Shown: one piece after another, positions 58,087 through 64,000 of the stretch
Layout of the letters: every line of letters starts with the position of its first letter
Numbering within the stretch: position 1 is the stretch's first letter
Source of the DNA: Jeotgalibaca porci
GTDB taxonomy: Bacteria > Bacillota > Bacilli > Lactobacillales > Aerococcaceae
NCBI RefSeq assembly: GCF_011299095.1
Contig: NZ_CP049889.1
Coordinates: 1,902,501-1,966,500, forward strand
DNA: 64,000 nt
Direction: 5' to 3'
The notes under the pieces: generated by a model
What the model saw: the letters and a program-made list of their open reading frames with translations, nothing else
Told to the model about the DNA's origin: nothing
Database searches by the model: none
Translations under genes and position numbers: made by a program

Positions 58087-58953
58087 ATGACAACAATCGC
58101 AATAGTAGGACTGGGTGTGGTAGGGGGCTCTTTCGCGAAAGCAATCAAGGAAAACCAGTTGACAGATTATCGTGTTTTAGCAATTGATAAAGACGAAGCG
58201 ACTATAAGTAAAGCTCTAGAAGAGGGCGTTATTCAGCGCGGAGAAACTGAAAATCAGTCAATATTACAGGAAGCTGATATTGTTATTATTGCGCTTTATC
58301 CGCAAGCCATGCGTGCCTTTATCAAGAAGCATGGTTCTCAATTTAAAGCAGGGGCGATTGTGACAGATACAGCGGGTGTGAAAGGTGCACTCATTGAAAA
58401 TATGAAAGACGACATTCCAAAGCAAGTTGATTTTATCTTTGGTCATCCTATGGCCGGACGCGAGAGCAGTGGATACGCTTATGCGACGGGCACTATTTTC
58501 AAAGGTGCGAACTACTTAATTACACCGATTGAAACGAATAAATCGCAAAATATCGAAACACTTATTCACCTATTTAAAGCCTTGGGGTTCAAACGTGTTA
58601 CTGTTATCAATCCCGATAAACATGATGAAATGATTGGCTTCACCAGTCAACTGTGTCATGCCATTGCAGTTGCTTTGATTAATAGTGATGATCCTCATCG
58701 CGATACGGTTCGTTTTATTGGAGATAGTTACCGCGATCTGACACGGATAGCTAAAATTAATCAGAGTTTATGGACGGAATTATTTATGGAAAACAAATCA
58801 GCTTTGTTGGATGCGATGACAAACTTCGAAGCGCAATTTACTCAAATTAAGAATGCAATTGAGAAGGATAATCAAAAGGAATTGGAAGCCCTTTTTACAG
58901 AATCAACGGCGCGTAGAATCAAATTAGAAGACTCTGATTTGAAAGGAAAGTAA
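58087..58953 (+). CDS. tyrA: Prephenate dehydrogenase
   Basis: 288 residues. NAD-binding GLGVVGGSFAKAIKE, TDTAGVKGAL, FGHPMAGRESSGYAYA (substrate-binding His), then DKHDEMIGFTSQLCHAIAVAL and SYRDLTRIAKINQSLW, the standard TyrA dimer domain. It converts prephenate to 4-hydroxyphenylpyruvate, the committed step to tyrosine. No other aro/tyr genes adjoin it, and it lacks the C-terminal ACT domain of feedback-inhibited forms, so control may rest on the leader upstream. GGGGG site before the ATG. Confidence 0.94.
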   Translation: MTTIAIVGLGVVGGSFAKAIKENQLTDYRVLAIDKDEATISKALEEGVIQRGETENQSILQEADIVIIALYPQAMRAFIKKHGSQFKAGAIVTDTAGVKGALIENMKDDIPKQVDFIFGHPMAGRESSGYAYATGTIFKGANYLITPIETNKSQNIETLIHLFKALGFKRVTVINPDKHDEMIGFTSQLCHAIAVALINSDDPHRDTVRFIGDSYRDLTRIAKINQSLWTELFMENKSALLDAMTNFEAQFTQIKNAIEKDNQKELEALFTESTARRIKLEDSDLKGK

Positions 58954-59026
58954 AAGAACAAAAGATTACTCATTGAATTTATGGTATTCTTGAATTGATA
59001 AGAATAGTGTGAAAGGAGCGTAAATA

Positions 59027-60046
59027 ATGGATTTAAGTATTTTGGATCAAGTGCCTGTATCGACTTCAGGTAGTGCTCGAGAATCATTAGAAAATGCAGT
59101 TTCGTTAGCACAACTTGCCGAAGAGTTGGGGTATCGTCGCATCTGGTTTTCTGAACATCATGGCGCAACCAACTTAGCTAGCTCAGCTCCAGAAATAATC
59201 GTTGCACATGTGGCCTCAAAAACAAACACCATTCACGTTGGTACAGGTGGCATCATGATGATGCATTATTCCCCTTTAAAGATTGTTGAGACATTTAAGA
59301 CATTGGAGGTTCTCCATCCAGGTCGAATTGATTTGGGAGTAGGACGTGCCCCGGGAGGGGATCGCAATGCTATTTTTGCTTTATCACAAGGGAAAGCGCC
59401 GAATTTGACTAGTCTATATGACAAGATAGATGTCATGCAAGATTTATTATTGGATAAACAGCCACAATATGAAGTGTATCAGCATACACCCGCAACACCT
59501 GAAAGCGAAACAGTTCCGGCAATGTGGCTACTGGGCTCTAGCGGAGACAGTGCTATGCAAGCAGCAACGAAAGGGATGGGTTATTCGTATGCCCAATTCT
59601 TCAGTGGCAAGTTAAATCCGGAAGCCTTTGAAATTTATAATGCCAATTTCAAACCCTCACCATTTATGGAAAAGAAAAAATTATCCGTAGCTTTTTATGC
59701 CATGGTTTGTGAAACGAAAGAGGAAGCTGAATATTATTCTTTACCATATTTAATTTCACGGATGAACTTGATGCGCGGATTGCCGATGGGTAAAATGTTG
59801 ACACCAGAAGAAGCTGCCAATCAATCCTTTTCTGAAATGGACCGTCTGTTTCTGAAAAAAGTACGTGAAGGACTGTTAATCGGAACTCCTGAATCAGTTG
59901 CGACTGAATTACGAGAATATGGTGAACGGTATCAAATTGATGAAGCGATGATTGTGACATTCGCTGACCCACAAGAAGTGAGACAACAGTCGTACCGTTA
60001 CTTAGCGCAAGAATTTAACTTACAAAAAGGTGGAAGTGATTTATGA
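59027..60046 (+). CDS. LLM-class flavin-dependent oxidoreductase (luciferase-like, MsnO8 type)
   Basis: 339 residues. ILDQVPVSTSGSARESLENAV and YRRIWFSEHHGATNLASSAPEIIVAHVA at the start, then VGTGGIMMMHYSPLKIVETFKTLEVLHPGRIDLGVGRAPGG. These are diagnostic of the luciferase-like monooxygenase group with short TIM barrels. FMNH2- or F420-dependent in relatives; FMN here by taxonomy. Substrate unknown. GAAAGGAGCG site; ATGA overlap with the next gene. Confidence 0.92.
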   Translation: MDLSILDQVPVSTSGSARESLENAVSLAQLAEELGYRRIWFSEHHGATNLASSAPEIIVAHVASKTNTIHVGTGGIMMMHYSPLKIVETFKTLEVLHPGRIDLGVGRAPGGDRNAIFALSQGKAPNLTSLYDKIDVMQDLLLDKQPQYEVYQHTPATPESETVPAMWLLGSSGDSAMQAATKGMGYSYAQFFSGKLNPEAFEIYNANFKPSPFMEKKKLSVAFYAMVCETKEEAEYYSLPYLISRMNLMRGLPMGKMLTPEEAANQSFSEMDRLFLKKVREGLLIGTPESVATELREYGERYQIDEAMIVTFADPQEVRQQSYRYLAQEFNLQKGGSDL

Positions 60047-60726
60047 CATTGTCTTTTTGGATCGCTGCTGAGAAATGGTACTATCTATGGGCGCCAACCG
60101 CATTGGGATTGATAATGGTTTCGGCATTGGTAATGGTTTTTACTTTAAGTAAAAGAAAAACAAAAATCGGCAAAAGGGTAATTAAAATAGCAGCACTAGT
60201 TTTAGGAAGCTCAACCATTTTGATCCTCATCAACAATCAACGCTATGGGACCTATTTAGAACCTGCCGAACGTGTTACACCTGTTATTCGTCATATGCAG
60301 TATAAAGTTTTTCAAGGTTATCAGCCGATGACCCGCTCTACGATTGATACCTATGCTAGATATCATGATCCGGAAGGAGTGATGGCAACTGGTCTTTATA
60401 ATGAAGAAACTGTAACGGAAGCAGTCACTTATCTCGGTAAGAAACACCGCCACCATTATTTCCAACGGGACGAACAGATTTTCAAACAGTATGAGACGAG
60501 CGTTTTCTTTGATGCTAACAGAGATGAAACAGAAATTGTTGGGACATTGTATCGTTTGAAAGACCCAGAGTTTGAAACAATCGGCTTTAATGACACACGC
60601 TTTGTATTTTATGATCGAATCGAAATAGCAGAAGAAGACACAGGAAAGCTTTATGAACCCGAAGATGAGTTTTTAGTACCGACTACGAAACAAGTCTTTC
60701 TGGAATGGACGTTCAAATATTACTAA
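60043..60726 (+). CDS. Membrane protein of unknown function
   Basis: 227 residues, family not recognised. Two hydrophobic segments near the N-terminus (YYLWAPTALGLIMVSALVMVF; VIKIAALVLGSSTILILINN), then an extracytoplasmic-looking domain of about 155 residues rich in Tyr, Arg and acidic residues. Start overlaps the oxidoreductase stop (ATGA), so the two are coupled, though a functional link is not evident. Confidence 0.7.
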   Translation: MTLSFWIAAEKWYYLWAPTALGLIMVSALVMVFTLSKRKTKIGKRVIKIAALVLGSSTILILINNQRYGTYLEPAERVTPVIRHMQYKVFQGYQPMTRSTIDTYARYHDPEGVMATGLYNEETVTEAVTYLGKKHRHHYFQRDEQIFKQYETSVFFDANRDETEIVGTLYRLKDPEFETIGFNDTRFVFYDRIEIAEEDTGKLYEPEDEFLVPTTKQVFLEWTFKYY

Positions 60727-61003
60727 GAAAACAGATAACTAATACACAAGACGAACTGTTTCACTATAGGATTTTAGTGGAAAATTATAAGTTTAACTTA
60801 TTGAGAATAAATAAAATAGGAACAGCGTTGTTGTATCAGCGTTGTTCTTAAGGGCGTTATGGGCATTCTTTATTATAGAAAGACGACTTACTCGAAATGA
60901 TGAAACAGTTTATTAGTCTGTTTCCATGGTTATTTGCTGAAATTTAAATGTATTTGATGTATGATAGAAGAGTAGTTAAAAATCCGAGGAGGGAACTCTA
61001 AAA

Positions 61004-61984
61004 ATGGACATGTTCGAAAGTTTGGAAGCAAAAATCAAAGGTAAAAAAATTAAAATCGTTTTCCCGGAAGCGACAGATTCACGTATTCTAGGTGCAGTTG
61101 TACGTTTGAAAGCAGAAGATTTGGTTGATCCAATCTTGGTAGGGAACGTTGCAGAAGTTGAAAGTGCAGCGAAAGAACGCGGATTCAACATTGAAGGGAT
61201 TTCTGTTATAGATCCTGCAAACTATGATGATTTCGATGGAATGGTTGCATCTTTCATTGATCGTCGTAAAGGTAAAGCAACAGAAGAGCAAGCACGTAAA
61301 ACATTGTTGGACGAAAACTATTTCGGAACAATGCTTGTATACATGGGCTTGGCAGATGGTTTAGTAAGTGGTGCTGTACACTCAACAGGTGATACAGTTC
61401 GACCAGCTCTACAAATCATCAAAACAAAACCAGGTGTAAGCCGTACTTCAGGTGCGTTCATTATGCTTCGCGGCCGTGGCCAAGAAAAATACTTGTTCGC
61501 TGACTGTGCGATTAACATCAACCCGAACGCACAAGAATTAGCTGAAATCGCTGTAGAATCTGCTAAAACGGCAGAAATGTTTGACATCGAGCCTAACGTA
61601 GCGATGTTAAGCTTCTCTACAAAAGGATCAGCTTCATCTCCAGAGCAAGAAAAAGTTGCTGAAGCAACTCGTATTGCACAAGAATTGGCACCAGAATATA
61701 AAATTGATGGTGAGTTACAATTTGATGCTGCCTTTGTTGAAGCAGTTGCTAAACAAAAAGCACCAGAATCAGAAGTTGCTGGTAAAGCAACAGTATTTGT
61801 TTTCCCAGAGATTCAATCAGGTAACATTGGTTACAAGATTGCACAACGTTTCGGAGCTTTCGAAGCTGTTGGACCAATCTTACAAGGTTTGAACCAACCA
61901 ATTTCTGACCTTTCTCGTGGTTGTGTGGAAGAAGATGTCTTCAAGACAGCTATCATCACTGCAAACCAAACACTAGTAAAATAA
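61004..61984 (+). CDS. pta: Phosphate acetyltransferase
   Basis: 326 residues, the short class I Pta of Firmicutes. KIVFPEATDSRILGAVVRL, ADGLVSGAVHSTGDTVRPAL, SRTSGAFIML, FADCAININPNAQELAEIA, MLSFSTKGSA and PEIQSGNIGYKIAQR are all family landmarks. It converts acetyl-CoA and phosphate to acetyl phosphate for acetate kinase in mixed-acid fermentation. Codon use looks optimised, as expected for an abundant enzyme. Own terminator. A 277-base upstream gap shows no gene and contains an AGCGTTGTT direct repeat near 60840. Confidence 0.95.
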   Translation: MDMFESLEAKIKGKKIKIVFPEATDSRILGAVVRLKAEDLVDPILVGNVAEVESAAKERGFNIEGISVIDPANYDDFDGMVASFIDRRKGKATEEQARKTLLDENYFGTMLVYMGLADGLVSGAVHSTGDTVRPALQIIKTKPGVSRTSGAFIMLRGRGQEKYLFADCAININPNAQELAEIAVESAKTAEMFDIEPNVAMLSFSTKGSASSPEQEKVAEATRIAQELAPEYKIDGELQFDAAFVEAVAKQKAPESEVAGKATVFVFPEIQSGNIGYKIAQRFGAFEAVGPILQGLNQPISDLSRGCVEEDVFKTAIITANQTLVK

Positions 61985-61994
61985 TTAACTAATA

Positions 61995-62035
61995 AAACAG
62001 AGTCCGGATGATACGATCCGAACTCTGTTTTTTTA
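61995..62035 (+). terminator. Terminator after pta
   Basis: AAACAGAGTCCGGAT pairs with ATCCGAACTCTGTTT (one mismatch), followed by seven T. Confidence 0.85.
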
Positions 62036-62129
62036 TTAGCTCGGCTATTGTTAGTCCGTCTAACCAGCCGCTTTTCTTACATCTTAATTTAAGCTATAAT
62101 TGAAATGAGATTGAAGTGGGGGTTACACT

Positions 62130-62606
62130 GTGATTTATACAATTGAAACGAATAATGAAAATGAAACACTTGCTCTGGCACAGAAGTTGGGGGAATTAGT
62201 TCAAGCACGCGATGTTATCTTACTGGAAGGGGATTTGGGAGCTGGTAAGACGACTTTTACCAAAGGGTTGGCTCTCGGGTTAGGCATCGAACAAGTTGTA
62301 AAAAGTCCTACTTATACAATCATTCGGGAATATACCAAAGGACGTTTACCACTCTATCATATGGACGTCTATCGATTAGAAGAAGCAGGCAGTGACGAGA
62401 TGGGATTAGAAGAATACTTCTACGGAGATGGCGTGAGTGTTGTAGAATGGTCGAAATTTATCGCCGATGAACTGCCTCCGCATTATTTACTCGTCCAAAT
62501 TGATAAGACAGGTTACTATTTACAAAACCGTCTGTTTACTATCGAGTCATTCGGAGACCGTTATGAAAAACTATTAGAAGGTTGGAAAACTACAAATGAA
62601 AACTGA
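62130..62606 (+). CDS. tsaE: tRNA threonylcarbamoyladenosine biosynthesis ATPase TsaE
   Basis: 158 residues from GTG 62130 (GGGGGT site). Walker A GDLGAGKTTFTKGLA, then SPTYTIIREYTKGRLPLYHMDVYR and VVEWSKFIADELPP; all are TsaE (YjeE) hallmarks. It works with TsaB and TsaD in the t6A modification of tRNAs reading ANN codons. Overlaps the next gene by 11 bases. Confidence 0.95.
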   Translation: MIYTIETNNENETLALAQKLGELVQARDVILLEGDLGAGKTTFTKGLALGLGIEQVVKSPTYTIIREYTKGRLPLYHMDVYRLEEAGSDEMGLEEYFYGDGVSVVEWSKFIADELPPHYLLVQIDKTGYYLQNRLFTIESFGDRYEKLLEGWKTTNEN

Positions 62607-63123
62607 AAAATTAGAAATTATTATCCGAGAAGCTATTCCTTCAGACGCAAAAGATATTCTTGAGTTTAGTGAGCAGACAGGCGCTGAAACTGACTTTTTA
62701 GTTTATGGACCAGAAGGGCTTGAACTTTCAGAAGCATTTGAAGCCATGTATTTAGAAGGCCTAATCGAAAAAGAAAATGCCATCATGTTAGTTGCTACCA
62801 TTGATAATGAAGAATTAATCGGTATTGCTTCAGTTGGTTCAAACGATAAACCTAAAACACAACATGTGGGAGAAGTGGGTATCACCGTAGCAAAAGATTT
62901 CTGGGGCTATGGATTAGGTACAGCATTGATGGAAGAAGTCGAAATTTGGGCAAAAGAATCAGGCATTATTCGCCGCCTGGAATTAACCGTCCATGCGGAT
63001 AATGAGCGTGCGATTGCACTGTACGAAAAAATGGGTTACCAACGCGAAGGTGTGTTATCCCGTGCGATGTTTATTAATGACGCATTCGCTGATGGCGTCA
63101 TGATGAGCTTACTGATAGACTAA
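62596..63123 (+). CDS. GNAT-family N-acetyltransferase
   Basis: 175 residues. GNAT fold with the acetyl-CoA site VGEVGITVAKDFWGYGLGTALMEEV (R/Q-x-x-G-x-G/A equivalent) and the C-terminal NERAIALYEKMGYQREG. Resembles the RimJ/RimL/SpeG-like group often next to tsaE in Lactobacillales. Substrate not known. Starts inside the tsaE end. Confidence 0.9.
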   Translation: MKTEKLEIIIREAIPSDAKDILEFSEQTGAETDFLVYGPEGLELSEAFEAMYLEGLIEKENAIMLVATIDNEELIGIASVGSNDKPKTQHVGEVGITVAKDFWGYGLGTALMEEVEIWAKESGIIRRLELTVHADNERAIALYEKMGYQREGVLSRAMFINDAFADGVMMSLLID

Positions 63124-63154
63124 AAAGAAAACCGTTGGAAGCATGCCGCTCGGT

Positions 63155-64000
63155 GGCGACCCCCAAAAGTTAGAGTTTTAATTATGCAGCCAATTGGCTG
63201 GTTTGAGTTCGGTATTCTACTGGACTTAGGCCAGCCAATTTTTCTTTCGATCGAACTTGGTTGTACCAATCGATATACTCGGAAATCCTTGATTCAAGCT
63301 CACCATAACTTACCATTTTTTCTCCGTGATACATTTCCTGTTTCAGAATGCCGAAGAAATTTTCCATCGCTGCATTATCAGCACACGTTGCTTTCCGAGA
63401 CATGCTTTGAAAGAGTTTGTTTTTCTTCAAGATTTTAACCCACTTGTTGTGCTGGTACTGCCACCCTTGGTCCGAATGAAGGGTCGTGCGGACGGTGCCG
63501 TGTTTACGAATGATGCCGACGGCCTCCTGCAGGGGCTTCATCACGAAGTCCAGAGTTGGTCGCTTATTCATGCTGTAGGCGATGACCTCTCCGTTATACA
63601 AGTCCAGAATAGGGCTAAAGTATAACTTCTCCTCCCCCATACACTTGAATTCAGTGACGTCCGTGACGAGTTTCTGTAAGGGGATAGTGGTGTGGAAGCG
63701 CCGATTCAGTCGGTTCTTCGCAACGGTTCCCACTTTCCCTCTATAGGAATTGTACTTGCGAGACTTCCGCATGAACTTGACACATTTTAAACCTATTTCT
63801 TGCATGAGGCGGTACACCTTTTTGTGGTTGACGCAATGTCCCAGTTTTTGCATTTCCTTCGTGAGTCGTTTATACCCATACCGCTCTTTGAACTGAAAGA
63901 AAAGCTGTCGGATCAGCTCTTTTAGAGCCCCATCCGGGTCCGCTATTCCCAGTTGTTTCGCGTGGTAATGGTACGTTGCGGATGGGATTCCAACTACTGA
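63155..64000 (-). mobile_element. IS3-family (IS150-group-like) insertion sequence, right part outside window
   Basis: The left end lies near 63155-63176, where GACCCCCAAAAGTTAGAG resembles IS150-type terminal repeats. It is followed at once by the transposase gene on the minus strand. The other end and orfA are beyond 64000, so exact ends cannot be fixed. Different from the IS3 element at 18971. Confidence 0.8.
63182..64000 (-). CDS. IS3-family transposase OrfB (5' end outside window)
   Basis: The frame is open to the window edge: residues such as ERYGYKRLTKEMQKLG lie upstream of the first visible ATG (63853). HTH_21-type region (HKKVYRLMQEIGLK), then the rve integrase core with LVTDVTEFKCMGEEKLYFSP (Asp), TTLHSDQGWQYQHN (Asp) and AAMENFFGILKQEMYHG (Glu). 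The C-terminus SKEKLAGLSPVEYRTQ is standard for the IS150 group. The catalytic triad is complete. Confidence 0.92.
   Translation of the reverse strand, partial: SVVGIPSATYHYHAKQLGIADPDGALKELIRQLFFQFKERYGYKRLTKEMQKLGHCVNHKKVYRLMQEIGLKCVKFMRKSRKYNSYRGKVGTVAKNRLNRRFHTTIPLQKLVTDVTEFKCMGEEKLYFSPILDLYNGEVIAYSMNKRPTLDFVMKPLQEAVGIIRKHGTVRTTLHSDQGWQYQHNKWVKILKKNKLFQSMSRKATCADNAAMENFFGILKQEMYHGEKMVSYGELESRISEYIDWYNQVRSKEKLAGLSPVEYRTQTSQLAA

Overview
This 64 kb window comes from the chromosome of a low-GC Gram-positive bacterium. Several traits point to the order Lactobacillales: Shine-Dalgarno sites of the AAGGAGG type, a T-box leader, a CopY-CopA-CopZ copper operon with TACAnnTGTA operators, class C sortases with LPSTG pilins, an orphan BioY, and the pta / tsaE / GNAT and ung gene groups. 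Family Carnobacteriaceae is my best guess. I cannot name the genus, and no rRNA or tRNA gene was seen.

Layout. 1-5 kb: end of ribosomal protein L25, a DMT transporter, and an SDR gene divergent from an AraC-type regulator that carries two AraC DNA-binding domains. 4-12 kb: a peptide ABC system. A fused double ATPase and an aromatic-acid exporter-like gene read leftward. A T-box leader followed by two permeases with long N-terminal extensions and a substrate-binding lipoprotein reads rightward; the two lobes of the lipoprotein appear to be in circularly permuted order. 12-16 kb: NERD protein, deoxynucleoside kinase, DUF1232 protein, HAD phosphatase and a small unknown protein. 15.7-19 kb: copper operon. 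19-20.7 kb: an IS3-family element inserted in the copper operon terminator. 21-26 kb: LysM-3D cell-wall protein, birA-bioY, an orphan TrpX-type binding protein behind an attenuator, and a CapA-like protein. 26.3-33.8 kb: a pilus locus (VWA adhesin and backbone pilin in one uninterrupted reading frame, two class C sortases). 34-46.5 kb: TPR protein, HTH-PfkB-like protein, universal stress protein, sbcDC, SDR, acyl-ACP thioesterase, ABC-F protein, an unknown protein and brnQ. 46.6-48.1 kb: an ISL3 element with 8-bp target duplication inserted in the brnQ/ppk terminator. 48-52.4 kb: ppx-ppk and a nucleoside deoxyribosyltransferase-like gene. 52.5-56.3 kb: a tandem hairpin array, a coiled-coil/3D protein, an orphan amino-acid ABC ATPase, a YvrJ small protein and a HAD phosphatase. 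56.4-63.1 kb: ung, a hydrolase, tyrA behind a leader, a luciferase-like oxidoreductase, pta, tsaE and a GNAT gene. The right edge is a second IS3-type element cut by the window.

Most notable: two leaders, 34 kb apart, share a set of short ordered sequence blocks. Both encode an 18-19 residue peptide with Phe/Tyr codons near its end, and both end in an intrinsic terminator. One precedes prephenate dehydrogenase (tyrosine synthesis); the other precedes the TrpX-type binding lipoprotein. I read this as a ribosome-mediated attenuation system for aromatic amino acids, taking the place usually held by T-boxes. Also notable are intergenic tandem hairpin arrays with a near-constant period of 50-52 bp but different sequences at different loci, and IS elements that sit inside the loops of intrinsic terminators.
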